From Archegozetes longisetosus (taxonomy: Eukaryota > Arthropoda > Arachnida > Sarcoptiformes > Trhypochthoniidae): 64,000 nucleotides of DNA. The notes beneath the pieces are model-generated. The model was given only the letters and a program-made list of their open reading frames with translations. It ran no database searches and was not told where the DNA came from. This document shows, piece by piece, positions 46,870 to 58,059 of the stretch (positions are counted from its first letter, which is position 1; each line of letters begins with the position of its first letter). The stretch lies in the NCBI GenBank assembly GCA_018873245.2, contig JAEMBT020000003.1, positions 1,789,843 through 1,853,842 of the forward strand, read 5' to 3'. The position numbers were made by a program, and so were the translations under genes.

Positions 46870-48480
46870 TATTCATTTTCAGACTCGCTTATCCTTGAGG
46901 GTCGCGAGGGTAGCTCACGAAGGGGTTTTTCCATGCAGTCCGATCTTCCGCCATGACCACAATGTCGGCCCGATTCCTTAAGGAAATCCTGTCTCAGATC
47001 TTGAGATCCTGATCTTTTCATCTTGTTCGGGGCCTTTCTCGCGGTCTTGTGCCTAATGGTCATGCATCTCATACTTTATGGACTAATCTATCGGGTGGCA
47101 TTCGCAGGACATGATAGAGCCATCTAAATTGTGATCTCTCTATTTGGGGGAGTAGTGGTTCAACATTGAGATTCCATCGGATCGCAGAACTGCGTACTCT
47201 ATCGATTAGCGTCAGTCCCGCAAACCGTCGAAGGAATCTCATGCCGGCCACTTACACTTGCAACCTCATTCTTTCGGTCACTACCCAAAGCTCATGACCA
47301 TAGGTGAGATTTGGAACGAAGATCGACTTGAAGACGGGCAGTTTCAGCTTTTGACTAAGCTCCTGCTTACAAATGACGCCTCTGTACAGCTGGCTCATTA
47401 CTGAACCCGCCACACCGATCTCGGCGTCCCATATCCCATCACTCGAGAACAAGATCCTGAGATACTTGAACTTTTCCGCTTGAGACAACGAGGCCCCACT
47501 ACCATGTAGGGCGTACTGCACAAGGGTTTGAGATCACTAGTGTTTCGGTCTTGGCAGCATTAATCCGCATCGAAGGCGCTTCGTATTCAAGCGAAAACCT
47601 GTCCAGGGCGCACTGGAAGTCAGACTGGGAGGATGCTAGTATTGCGAGATCGTCCGCAAAGAGTAGATGACTCACGCTGAACCATGACGCACTCTTGGCC
47701 AAGGCTGCGTCTGGCGATCCCGTCCATATAGATTATTAAGAGGAGAGGTGACAGTACACACCCTTGAAGTGTCCAGCACCCGCATGGAGCATATCTGATT
47801 TACGCTCGTTCGCTCGGACACAGTTCTTGCTCTCGGAGCAGAAGGACGCGATCGCTCTAATAAGCTGATCATGCACTCCGTTTGGGCATATTCCCATGCC
47901 TTCTCGATGATCTGCTGCAAGATAAAGAGCTGGTCAGTTGCTCCACGATCTCTACAAAACCACACTACTCACCATAAACCTTTCGGTCCACCACTTTAGT
48001 TAACCTGCTCCGAGGTACCTTAGCATAGGCCTTTCTAGGGAGACTGAGAGGAGTGATGCCACGATATAATTGCAAACTCCTTCTGGTCACCTTTCTTAAA
48101 GATCCGGAACACTACCACAGTTTACCAATCCAAGGATACTCTATCTGTCCTCCAAACACCGAAAACCCGAGTTAGCCACCGCAAGCCTCCGCTAAGAGCT
48201 CTGAGTAACTCTGGCCGGATTTAATAGACACTCGCAGCTTTACCAGGTTTAAGTGACTTGATTGCCGCTCTGGCCACTGCAAGTGCTGGACCATTCTCCG
48301 CCTCGCAATATAACTCAAGCACCTGATTTCTATTGTTGACAGCATTAAGCAGTTCGTCGAAGTATTCCCTCCATCTCTGGAGGATACCCCCAATACTGGT
48401 CAAGATTCTTCCGCGTGGGTCCTTAACGAACTTTACGAAAGGCAATTTCCCAGATCTGAGGCGACGAATGATTCGCCTGA
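46870..48480 (-). mobile_element. LINE fragment with degenerate reverse transcriptase
   Basis: Minus-strand frames read in order: RRLRSGKLPFVKFVKDPRG and RWREYFDELLNAVNN (48360-48470), a palm block LLFADDLAIL (about 47660) holding the catalytic Asp pair, KYLRILFSSDG and LPVFKSIFVPNLTYGHELWV (47290-47490), then RFLRRFAGLTLIDRVRSS and RSQFRWLYHVLRMPPDR (47080-47240). Frames change at least four times, and the region between 47965 and 48170 contains further stops, so the copy is dead. It is truncated at its 5' end and GC-richer than its surroundings, which suggests an origin in a different sequence context. The family is of the RTE/CR1 broad type; a finer call needs a database search. It lies between two tandem copies of the secreted gene. 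Confidence 0.85.
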
Positions 48481-48489
48481 ATTATTGAT

Positions 48490-49066
48490 TACTCGTAGAT
48501 ATGCAATCAGTAAATAAACTTTAAAGATTCGAAATAATTATTTTTAAGTATAGGATTGAGAATAAAGCGAAATTTCAATACTTTGTGCAATTTCTGAATA
48601 TCAAATTCTAATATAAAGTTTCTACAATTAATTGCAATCAAAGTTTTGGTCATTGATTATCATAACTAAAGTATTGCGTACATGGAAACTTTAAAATGAA
48701 ATTCATTGTTCATTATCAAAATAAAAGTTGTAATTAATTATATTAAGGAATACTATCTGGAATCTTATCTGAATTTTGTTTCTTCCCTGTTATTGACTTT
48801 ATTTAACAACTTATTATCTTTACAACCTTTAGACCAAAAAAATATGTTTTAATTTACAAAATTGAAAGCAATAGCATATTATTGAGACCATCATATGAAA
48901 TACATCCAAAACATCTAATTCTAATCCAAACTAAATAAATAACACGTGCAATGATTCCCACATAAATATATATATATATAAAGAGTAGAAATTAGCGTTT
49001 AGAGTATATGAAATAAAATCAACTCATTTATTAAGAAATAAGTCAAATTGATTGAATTTAATAAAA
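48490..49066 (+). repeat. Duplicated upstream block of secreted-family copy 2
   Basis: Similar to the upstream blocks of the other copies (45530, 54573, 56490). The copied unit starts immediately after the LINE fragment. Confidence 0.6.
48975..48983 (+). promoter_or_regulatory. TATA box of secreted-family copy 2
   Basis: TATATAAAG inside a (TA)n run, about 85 bases upstream of the ATG, at the position where all expressed-looking copies have a TATATAAAGAG motif. Confidence 0.55.
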
Positions 49067-49480
49067 ATGTTGTTTATGATGACTCTCTCGATTTGTCTAT
49101 CAATGGTATTATCAATTCCTTCAGACTATTTCGAATTGAAACCACCGGAAGAAGTGAATAAATGTTTTAATGAACACCAAAATGAAACCATGAATTGTGT
49201 GTCATCTTATCTTGAACATATCAGTGATGTTATCAAGAATTATGGTGACCTGTTGAAGAATAATCCTGAGCAGTTGCCCGATTCTGCCAAAAAATCTTTA
49301 TGCTGTTATCTCTATCCTTACGAATCATGTCTTATCCAAGCAGTCAGTCCTACAACTGGTTGCAAAGTATTAGTCGAAAAATATATCGCGGAATCCGAGA
49401 AAGAGATTCACGAAGAACCAAAGATTTCACTCGAAAAGTTTTGTGTTAAGTTTCCGAGAAACTCGACAGCCTGTTTATAA
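49067..49480 (+). CDS. Secreted eight-cysteine protein, copy 2
   Basis: Intronless frame of 137 residues from ATG 49067 (MLFMMTLSICLSMVLS signal peptide, then IPSDYFELKPPEEVNKC). The mature part has eight cysteines in the order C-x10-C ... CC ... C-x11-C ... C ... C, probably four disulfides, and ends NSTACL. Charged helices (KNYGDLLKNNPEQLPDSAKK) lie between the second cysteine and the CC pair. An upstream in-frame TTG also exists, but the ATG fits the signal peptide better. AATAAA at 49546-49551. The family is not recognised; the compact secreted cysteine-rich design recalls invertebrate secreted proteins of unknown function, and it might act in the gut, haemolymph or saliva. That is speculation. 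It differs from the 54.5/57.1 kb pair at about one residue in five. Confidence 0.8.
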   Translation: MLFMMTLSICLSMVLSIPSDYFELKPPEEVNKCFNEHQNETMNCVSSYLEHISDVIKNYGDLLKNNPEQLPDSAKKSLCCYLYPYESCLIQAVSPTTGCKVLVEKYIAESEKEIHEEPKISLEKFCVKFPRNSTACL

Positions 49481-50060
49481 GCTTTAATTTTATAAAATTC
49501 AATTTTATGAGTTTTTAAAACTGTTGGCCAGCATAAATTGAGTTGAATAAAACTAGAATCAAATTGTTTGTTAATTGATAGTCCTATCAGAAAAAATATT
49601 TTTTATAAATATCTACTGAGAATAAAGTTATTATTTACTGGAGTTATGTTTAATATTTTCTGAAAAACGTGTTTCTAATCCAAATACTTTCTGGATTGGT
49701 TATTATGAAACTAATTATAAACGAGGACTAATTGAAAGAAAGACGTCTGAAATAGGAGCTTAGAAATGTTGAGATAACTTATATTTTGAATAACATAGGT
49801 GTGGGTATTAATTCATTAATTAATATGATGAAAATATCTCGAATTACAGTTTTGATATATTGTAGATCAAATTCATATCGATTTTAAGACATCTGTTGAA
49901 TTGCCTTTCCTAAAGACTATTTTTACTTTATTTGCCTTATACTATAATCAAACAGATCTTGATTATAGAAAAATTTTTTCTTTATTTCTATGAAGCGAGA
50001 TGTCATTCGAATGAATTCATTATTTTCTTGGGAGTGGCACGATTCTTCCACATACAATTC
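49481..50060. other. 3' flank of copy 2 and intergenic sequence
   Basis: To about 49810 this is the duplicated 3' flank shared with copy 1. The rest has no supported feature. Confidence 0.45.
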
Positions 50061-50420
50061 TTACACACTTTCCAATAGGTAATGATCATTACAACTGAGG
50101 TGACCTATGGGAAGTGACCGATGGTCATTTCTATATCAGGTAATCTGCGGAAAGTAACCAACGGCTATATTAACTATTGAAACCTTTTCGGAGGCTTTTA
50201 CTTGGTATAGGGTATACTCACGTGGGAACTAAGAAAGTTCGAGTTTCCATTCAATATAGAGGTTTCGGTTACTTCCCATAGACCATCAGAATTGAAAATA
50301 TTCATTGATTACTTTCCGTGGGCTATCTGATATAGAAATGAAATGACTATCAGTTACTTCCTGTTGATCATCTGAGTTGTAATAGTCATGATGTAATAGT
50401 CACTTATTGGAAAGTGTAGA
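50061..50420. mobile_element. Palindromic (foldback) repeat
   Basis: The left arm (50061-50190) begins TTACACACTTTCCAATAGG, and the right arm (50270-50420) ends CTTATTGGAAAGTGTAG, its inverse. Within each arm the unit CTATGGGAAGT[GA]ACCGATGG recurs in degenerate form (for example GGTCATTTCTATATCAGGTAA against GATATAGAAATGAAATGAC). No frame. Likely a MITE or foldback element. Confidence 0.65.
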
Positions 50421-50845
50421 GAAATCGTGGTAGATACCATTTTCTTTCGTCTAACTGCTGTAGTTTTACCAATAAATCATTATTCGTATTACAATGACAT
50501 AAATTCATTCCATTTGAGGTCATTTCAGACAATGTACGATTAGTTTCCAACACGAGTAATGGATTAACAAATTGAGAGAATATCAATAAATTATTGACTA
50601 AATCAAAACAACTGAAAGTTTGTTTTTGCCCAAAAATGTACTTGATCAAAAATCGAATAATTTAACAATCAACATTTAATCATCAGAGCCGCAATTTTTC
50701 GGAATATAAAAGAGGTGTAAATAAAGAGGTTGCGAGGCTTTAAATTTAAATAACTTTATTTTATAATGAAAATTGATAAAACTATTAGATAAAATTATAT
50801 AAATTATTATTCTCTTATATTTTAGTTTTTAATGGCTCAAATACA
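50421..50845. other. Unassigned region with a weak minus-strand frame
   Basis: A minus-strand open frame at 50404-50649, preceded by an acceptor-like ACTTTCAG, reads FSCFDLVNNLLIFSQF and KLQQLDERKWYLPRFLY. It is protein-like but matches no family I can name, and it runs into the palindromic repeat. Kept as unassigned. Confidence 0.25.
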
Positions 50846-51068
50846 CCTTTTCGCTAATTGCATGAAGATTTTTATTAAAGCACCTAAAATTTTTTTGTAC
50901 ACTTTCCTCTACCATCTTTTAGAGATATTTCTCCAAATAATCTTAAAAGATCTCAAACATTCGCTTGCTTTATTCAGAGGGGATATTCGGTTTTACATAA
51001 TGACCAAAACTTTTCTATCGGGCAAACTTTATGCATGTTTGAAGCGTTTTAAGCCTTTACGACATATT
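50846..51068 (+). repeat. Dispersed repeat, copy A (inverted copy at 52.4 kb)
   Basis: Shares TTTTAGAGATATTTCTCC, AAAGATCTCAAAC and GATATTCGG with the inverse of 52415-52620. The two copies face each other over 1.35 kb. Its open frame of 91 codons is not conserved in the other copy's frame, so it is not treated as a gene. Confidence 0.6.
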
Positions 51069-51668
51069 CAGCATTACTCTCACTCATTAGACCCTTTAAT
51101 TGAGTGATTAAATTAGAACTATATTGGATATGTTGCGTAGGCAACCTCTAACTTACAATCCTAACCTATACTAAACCTCCTTTGTTTGTATATTTGTTGC
51201 CTTCTCTGAAAATTTCGCATTTTCTTAGAGAAATGCAACTCTTCAAAACTATAATCCACGCTCAATATAAAAGCGCGATAATTTGTATAAACGAGAGTTC
51301 TTACTTATTGAGTCGATAAAGTCATTTTTAACAAAATAAGTGTTTAAAATATCGCTGTAGTAAGACTAAGTTAAGTCTTGGATACGAGAACTGGACATCT
51401 CTCAGTTAAGATTTGAGCCCTTTTCATAACGAGACTCGTATTCATCGACAATACCCTAGGGTTTAAGGATTATAACAAAAACAGTGAACTAAAGATAACT
51501 CTTTAGACCCCCTAAGTCGAAGATTAAACAAACATTTGATAGAATAGTTTTATATTCGAGTTTTGATTTTATTCAACTTTGAAATCGTAGTATTTTGTTG
51601 AATATAAATAGTGTCGAAATCTTATTCAATCAATGAATTTAAAAGCATTAAAAATTTAGCTTACTTAG
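51069..51668. other. Intergenic region, no gene seen
   Basis: AT-rich. No supported frame, RNA gene or repeat. Confidence 0.4.
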
Positions 51669-51735
51669 TGGACGAGTGGTTAACGTATATGACCACTGAT
51701 GGAATAGGGTCGGATTCGCGTACACTATTAGCGGT
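51665..51735 (+). repeat. tRNA-derived sequence (SINE head or tRNA pseudogene)
   Basis: TGGACGAGTGG at 51669-51679 fits the RNA polymerase III A box, and GGGTCGGATTCGC at 51707-51719 resembles a B box, at tRNA-like spacing. A T-run (TTTTTT at 51735) follows. No full cloverleaf can be drawn, so it is not a working tRNA gene. Confidence 0.4.
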
Positions 51736-51739
51736 TTTT

Positions 51740-52414
51740 TCATTTTAATATCGGAATATTTTTTTCTAACTTTTTCTCATTTGAACTCTTGTTAGAAATA
51801 ATCACTAAGTTTTGTATCCAATTTTTTGTCAGAAAAGGGAATAGTTTTTGTGTCAAAAGACGTGTCCTATCGAATAGACATTTTCTGTTCTCACTAAAAA
51901 CTTTTGGCATTATATTAAATTTTTCCCTTAATTTATTATGCACAAAATATATTAAGTCTAAAAAATATTTAAAGTTTTAGGATTTTAAAGTTTAAAGTTA
52001 AATAATTTTTGAAGCATAAAATTTGAAATTCATAGATAATAATCTGAATAATAATCGAATATTCAGAAAATCTACATATAATTGAAACTATGAAGACTAT
52101 TAACAAAAATGAACTGATTTGAGAGCGAAAGTCATGTTTGACAACTTTGAGAAACTCAAAATTAAGTGACAAATAAAACTCTATTCTCTCCATTATTTTG
52201 TTTAATGTACTTCACTTCAGTCTTTACTTGCAATCATTCATTCGAAGTATGTATAGGATTAATCCTATCCGCACTTTCAATGATACCTAGAAGTCTGTTT
52301 TTAAGTCTCTTGAGGTTAGCCTCTATTTTGATTTTCCCGTATTATATGGGACTGCAAGCGAATTGTCAGATAGCCAGTTCTCGCATCCAAATCTTAAAGT
52401 GGTAAAGTCTAATA
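51740..52414. other. Intergenic region, no gene seen
   Basis: AT-rich sequence with short open frames on both strands that look random. Nothing supported. Confidence 0.4.
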
Positions 52415-52620
52415 TATGTCGTAAAGACTTAAAAGGCTCCAAACGTGCATAAAGTTCGCCCGATTGAGAAATTTTGATCATTGGGTAAAGCCGAATATCG
52501 CCTCCGAAAAAAAACAAGCGATAGTTTGAGATCTTTAAAGATAATTAGGAGAAATATCTCTAAAATGGTGGCATAAAAAAGTGCGCAAAAACTTTTTAGA
52601 CACTTAAGGCTTATTTAGCT
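52415..52620 (-). repeat. Dispersed repeat, copy B
   Basis: Inverse of copy A at 50846-51068; similarity stops after CGACATAT in both. Possibly part of a larger element, since the flanks do not match. Confidence 0.6.
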
Positions 52621-53079
52621 CTATTTAGGATTTCAAAATTTTTTGCTTTTGGATAGCTTACCTGGAGTTACTAAAAAGTTCGCTAGTTTGATACTTTTTA
52701 AAGAAATAAAACAAAATATGGAACAAAACTTTTGAGACCAAACTTTTAATCAATTAAACTTTGAGACAAATTTTGAAAAAATTTTGAAATTGAAAAATGT
52801 TTGCAATGTTGGTTGTAGAAAAATTTTACATTTTAATAGGCAAATTCATAGTTCTTAGATAAAATCGGATTTTTCGAAAAATTCAGAAGATTGAGAAAAC
52901 TTTTGACTTTTCGGAACTTAAATATTAGCTATTTTCACTCAATATTTCATGATCAGATCATATTTTTTAGTTTCCGACAGTTTTGAGCTTTAGAAAATAA
53001 ATTTGGATTTCTGAAAAGGTCACGACTCTGTTAATCATATTAATGTATCTGTATACAATAAAGGACATTAACTGGTACT
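52621..53079. other. Intergenic region, no gene seen
   Basis: AT-rich with many TTTTGA/AAAATT runs. Nothing supported. Confidence 0.4.
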
Positions 53080-53235
53080 CACACTTATGATATTCAGTAT
53101 TCAGTATTATGTCGACTTAGCATTTCCAGACTTATGTTTCAGATATCTTTCAATTGGTTCTCAGTTATAGTTAGTTTCATAACATTCAATCGATAGGGTG
53201 CTTGGATAAGGAATACGTTTTTCAGATTATATTAT

Positions 53236-53990
53236 ATGTATTGTAAGTGCAACTGCCTCTTTTGGATTGAGTACACTGCACTTTTCTTTTAATTTCGCAC
53301 ACTTAGTCAAGAAAAAGAATGAACACAACAGGACTTTGCATACAATTACTTTATTGCATTTCACCAAAAAAATTGTACATTAGACAAGCTATTCTTGAGC
53401 TGGACACGAACCTCAATTCAAACGACCCTTTAAATACGTTTGAAGTTGAGGCCAAAATCATGTGTTCATCAACGGATGTTATTTGCTGATCATTGTTGCT
53501 GACCAGTTACGTGACCAGCTACATGATCAGCTAAAGGAACTCAAAGATCACTTATTGATAAGTGATCAATGAGTTGTTTACACACGTATTTCTAAATCCG
53601 AAAATAGCCCGGATTCGAAAAAACGTTTGTTTACAATTTTAAATTTAAAAATAGGATCTTGAGTCCTATCAATAATTGATAACTTGTGAGTGCGAAATAT
53701 TTTATACTGTGAGTATAAACGGTTGAAGTTATTAAACCTAAATTTGCATTTGTTTTGAGGAATGAAGTGATTTCTCAGTTTAAATCATTTTGCTTGTTTA
53801 AAATAATCCTTACACTACTTAATCTTTAAGACCACAGACCTTGTACACACAATTTCATGGTCCTTCAAAGCTTTATTTTAGAAGTCCTGAAAATATTTTG
53901 AGGCATTAAGATCTTGGACTCAGCAGAGTGTAAATCAAAAGTTATCTTTTATAGAAAATAAAACATTTATATAGTCAAAATCTTACATAT
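53236..53990. mobile_element. Unclassified insertion in the 3' flank of copy 3
   Basis: The 3' flank of the minus-strand secreted gene is continuous with its relatives from 54161 down to about 53991 and resumes at about 53235 down to 53080. The intervening ~750 bases are absent from copies 1 and 2. The ends carry short inverted ATATGTA..TAAG motifs. No frame and no family recognised. Confidence 0.45.
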
Positions 53991-54161
53991 ATATAACTTC
54001 AGATTTATAATAACTTTGTTATCAGCAAATAGTTACAAAAATATTAAATTTTTCTGATATGATAATTAATTAGTGAAAATTGATTCTGATTTTATTTAAT
54101 TCAATTTATACTAAGAGCAATTTTAAAAATTGACAAAATTGAATTTTATCAAATTAAAAAC

Positions 54162-54572
54162 TTATAAACAGACTGTCGAATTTCTCGGAAACTTAACACA
54201 AAGCTTTTCAAGTGAAATTTTCTGATCTTGAACTTCTTTCTCATATTCTGCTATGAATTTTTCGACTAATACTTTACAGCCAGCTGTAGGACTGACTGCT
54301 TGGATAACACACGACTCAAGAGGATATACAGAACAGCATAAAGACTTTTTGGCAGAATCGGGCAATTGCTCAGGATTTTTATTCAACAGGTCACCATAAT
54401 TCTTGATAACATCACCGATGCGCTCCAAATAAGATGTGGCACAATTCGAGACTTCATTTTCGTGTGCATTAAAACATTTATTCACCTCTTCCGATGGTTT
54501 CAATTCGAAATAGTCTGAAGGAATTGATAATACCATTGATAGACAAATTGAGAGATTCATCAAAAACAACAT
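54162..54572 (-). CDS. Secreted eight-cysteine protein, copy 3
   Basis: Intronless, 136 residues, from ATG 54570-54572 (MLFLMNLSICLSMVLS signal peptide) to TAA 54162. The mature chain starts IPSDYFELKPSEEVNKC and keeps the eight cysteines of the family; it ends NSTVCL. It is almost identical to the plus-strand copy at 57.1 kb (changes such as IGDV/ISDV, EQLP/EELP, SLEKL/SIEKF), and the two genes are divergent, sharing about 560 bases of upstream sequence as an inverted repeat. Function unknown; secreted by prediction. Confidence 0.85.
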   Translation of the reverse strand: MLFLMNLSICLSMVLSIPSDYFELKPSEEVNKCFNAHENEVSNCATSYLERIGDVIKNYGDLLNKNPEQLPDSAKKSLCCSVYPLESCVIQAVSPTAGCKVLVEKFIAEYEKEVQDQKISLEKLCVKFPRNSTVCL

Positions 54573-55140
54573 TTCAGGCAATTTCAATTAATTCGATTTA
54601 TTTCTTGATAAATGAAATTGATTTTATTCCATATACTCTTAACACTAATTTCTGCTCTTTATATACATTTGTAGAGAGTGTGAGAATCAATGCATATGAC
54701 ATTAATTCATTTGATTGTTTCGATTTAAATATGATATTGTGTATGTATTACATACGATGGTTACAATCATTTGCTATTGCTCACATTTCTGTAAATTCAA
54801 ACGCATTTTCGGTCTAAACATTGTGAAGATAATAGATATAAAATAAAGTTAATAATATGGAAAAAGACCAAACTAACTGCTTTCTGTCATATGATTGATT
54901 ACAACTTTAATTTTGATAATGAACACTAAACTTCATTTCAAAGTACATCTTAATGTATTGATTAGTTGTAATTATCAATGACCGAAACTATGGCTGTATG
55001 AAATGCCAAAAGTTTATATTAAAGTGTAATATTTACGAATTGTATAAAATATTGAAATTTGGTTTTATTCTTAATCCTATGCTTAAAAGTAATTATTTCG
55101 AATCTTTAAAGTTTATGTACTGATTGCATATTTATGAATA
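54573..55140 (-). repeat. Left arm of inverted duplication (upstream of copy 3)
   Basis: Inverse of 56490-57127, including promoter and the GATTCGAAATAATTA block. Together with the genes the arms extend to about 1.1 kb each. Confidence 0.7.
54658..54665 (-). promoter_or_regulatory. TATA box of secreted-family copy 3
   Basis: The minus strand reads TATATAAA followed by GAGCAG, about 85 bases before the ATG; the same block sits before the copies at 49.0 and 57.1 kb. Confidence 0.6.
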
Positions 55141-55483
55141 ATAAATAATTCGTCTACAATCCGAATAATAATCAAAGACTTCAGCAAAATTCTTAAAAGT
55201 TTAAGTTTTGGATATTTGACTATAGATTCAATATTTAAAAATTAATTGCAATTTATAACGTTATTCAATTAAGCGTTAAATTGAATGGTTCATATTTTAT
55301 TGTATAATAATCATTAGCCTATGGACTCAGTAATGATAACAATTCTTAAAATTTCAAGTTTAATTAAATATAATTTAAATGAGTTGTTAAATTCATATTC
55401 AATGAAGGGTCAATATTATCATGTCACTAAGCACTTATTTTTAAGTAAAAATGAAATAATGTAAGTCTAAAACAGAATAAATA

Positions 55484-55945
55484 CAGTAGACACTCAATAT
55501 TTTGAAACCGCTTATTTTGAAATACTATCTATTTCTAACCTCAAAAATGTCCCGTCATTTCTCCATAGGGACATATATGTTAATAATATCGCTTGTTTTG
55601 AAATACTCAGTATTTTGAACCCATTTAAACATCAGTCTACATTATTGTGTACCTCTTTATTTTGGAATATCTGTCAAATAGACTCAAGATATAATAACAC
55701 ATCAAATTTTCACAAAAAATCATTATTATTAAGACTGTTGAGCAGTTCAGGTTTCAGAGATTCGTGGACAAACTTCAAACCTGAACCCCAATCTAAATAA
55801 AATCTTAGTGTTAATCATTCAAATATTGCATTTTGAGCGAAATCTTTATTTCGTACTTTTTTCAATATACCGGCTATTTTGAAAACTCGCTACTTTGAAC
55901 AAAATTTTTTGGCAGAAGCAGGTTCAAAATAACGAGGTTCTACTT
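55484..55945. mobile_element. Pogo/Tigger-like MITE
   Basis: TA (55482-55483) CAGTAGACACTCAATATTTTG at the left; GAGGTTCTACTT then TA (55946-55947) at the right, the inverse. The internal theme TATTTTGAAA(TA) repeats inward from both ends. 462 bases, no transposase. It sits in the spacer of the inverted gene pair. Confidence 0.7.
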
Positions 55946-55947
55946 TA

Positions 55948-56489
55948 CTACTATTTGAAGAGCTTGATTTTATAGATATTAATGAAAATACGTATATCTA
56001 GATATGAAGCTATGAATAAAAACAATTGATGTATCAAAATCAAATAGTTTTTATAATTAAGAATCAACTTAACTGGTGTGCAGAAGTATGAAAGTTAAAT
56101 TTTTCAAAATAAGTTGACACATAATCATTATGTTAGTATTATCAATTTTCAAAAAATCTATAGAACAGTGCTTATCTTTAATGTCTATAAAAGAAGACTC
56201 CAAAAGCTGAAGCATTTCTTTTGTTTAACAATTGTATTATTTCATTTTTTCTTAAGACTAAGTGTTTGTGCTAAGATAAAATTGAGCTCTTATTGAAGTT
56301 GAGCTTGAAAATTGATTTAAATTTTATTCCATTAAATTAAAAATTTTAAGACTTATTTTTGAGTCAATATACAAAAGATTATTAGGAAAATAAAGCATCA
56401 ATTATTCAATTTGACTCTTAATTAAATAACTTTATTAATTCCGGTCAAATATCGAATTCATAGTTAAATATTCAAAACTTAAATTTATA
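55948..56489. other. Spacer, no gene seen
   Basis: AT-rich sequence between the MITE and the duplicated upstream block of copy 4. Nothing supported. Confidence 0.4.
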
Positions 56490-57127
56490 AGACTTTTATT
56501 GAAGTTATACCAGTCTTTAAGTATTGTTTGAGATTGTAAACGCTTAATATATCACTTATAAATATGCAATCAGGACACGAACATTGAACATGAGAAATAA
56601 TTGTTCTTGCGTTTAGTGTTAAGAATAAAAGTAAATTTCGATATTTTATGCAATTACTGAATATTAAATTTTAATATATAAAGCTTCTATATTTAATTTC
56701 AATCAAAGTTTTGGTCATTAATTATCGTAACTAAAATATCTAGTACGTTAAAACTTTAAAATGAAACTCATTGTTTCTGTCAGAGTAAAAGTTATAATAA
56801 ATAACATAGAAGAAGACAATTATCTTATTTGAATTTGGTTTCTTTCCTGTTATTAACTTTATTTGACAATCATTATCTTTACAACCTTTAGACTGAATAA
56901 CGTCATTAAATTTACAAAACTTTAAGCAATAGCATATTATTGAGCCATCATATGAAATCATCCATAAAATCTAGTTCTAATCTAAAAGATCAAATTAATG
57001 TCATATGCATTGATTCTCACACTCTCTACAAATGTATATAAAGAGCAGAAATTAGTGTTAAGAGTATATGGAATAAAATCAATTTCATTTATCAAGAAAT
57101 AAATCGAATTAATTGAAATTGCCTGAA
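56490..57127 (+). repeat. Right arm of inverted duplication (upstream of copy 4)
   Basis: Matches, inverted, 54573-55140, and in direct orientation the upstream blocks of copies 1 and 2. TATATAAAG at 57035-57043 is the conserved TATA box of this copy. Confidence 0.7.
57035..57043 (+). promoter_or_regulatory. TATA box of secreted-family copy 4
   Basis: TATATAAAG followed by AGCAGAAATTAGTGTTAAG, about 90 bases before the ATG, conserved among intact copies and deleted in the pseudogene. Confidence 0.6.
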
Positions 57128-57535
57128 ATGTTGTTTTTGATGACTCTCTCAATTTGTCTATCAATGGTATTATCGATTCCTTCAGACTATTTCGAATTGA
57201 AACCATCGGAAGAGGTGAATAAATGTTTTAATGCACACGAAAATGAAGTCTCGAATTGTGCCACATCTTATTTGGAGCGCATCAGTGATGTTATCAAGAA
57301 TTATGGTGACCTGTTGAATAAAAATCCTGAGGAATTGCCCGATTCTGCCAAAAAGTCTTTATGCTGTTCTGTATATCCTCTTGAGTCGTGTGTTATCCAA
57401 GCAGTCAGTCCTACAGCTGGCTGTAAAGTATTAGTCGAAAAATTCATAGCAGAATATGAGAAAGAAGTTCAAGATCAAAAGATCTCAATTGAAAAGTTTT
57501 GTGTTAAGTTTCCGAAAAATTCGACAGTCTGTTAA
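57128..57535 (+). CDS. Secreted eight-cysteine protein, copy 4
   Basis: Intronless, 135 residues, from ATG 57128 (MLFLMTLSICLSMVLS signal peptide) to TAA 57533-57535, one codon shorter than the others because it stops right after the last cysteine. Eight cysteines of the mature chain are kept: two near the start (KC...NC), the CC pair at about 80, then SC, GC, FC and VC. AATAAA at 57595-57600. The almost identical divergent partner lies at 54.2-54.6 kb. No family is recognised; the gene may serve in secretion-related tasks such as feeding or defence, which is speculation from design alone. Confidence 0.85.
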   Translation: MLFLMTLSICLSMVLSIPSDYFELKPSEEVNKCFNAHENEVSNCATSYLERISDVIKNYGDLLNKNPEELPDSAKKSLCCSVYPLESCVIQAVSPTAGCKVLVEKFIAEYEKEVQDQKISIEKFCVKFPKNSTVC

Positions 57536-57639
57536 TAGGGATAAAATTCAATTTTGCGAATTTTTAAAATTGTTTGTTAGTATAAATTGAATCAAATAAA
57601 ATCAGAATCGATTTGCTTATTAATTGAAAATTTTATCAG

Positions 57640-58059
57640 AAAACTTTAATTTTTTTTTTATTAAAATTACCATTTATGAAAAGACTTATTGACTGAAATA
57701 CTAAGTATTTATCTAATTTATTGGGGGTTATGAGTAATTATCCACTTTGATGAAATTCAATCTATTTTTAAATAATTTTATAATTAAATTAAATCAATGA
57801 GAACATTTCATATTAAGTAGTTTTGGTACACTGCAAATAAAGCTCATATCAATTTTTAGATATCAGTTCTTAAGATGATTTGACAAGACTTTAATGGAAT
57901 ACAGCTACTTAATACAAAAAAGTTTGTATTTGTTGTACTAAACTGAGCATTCTTAACTTATTTGTTGTCTTGACAACATCATGTTAGCTGTAAACAGCTT
58001 CATTTAAAAAGCAATCAATATAGTTTTTTAAACTTTGTTCAGATAAGGCATTTAAACTT
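57640..58059. other. Intergenic region, no gene seen
   Basis: AT-rich, includes a T-run at 57650-57660. Nothing supported. Confidence 0.4.
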
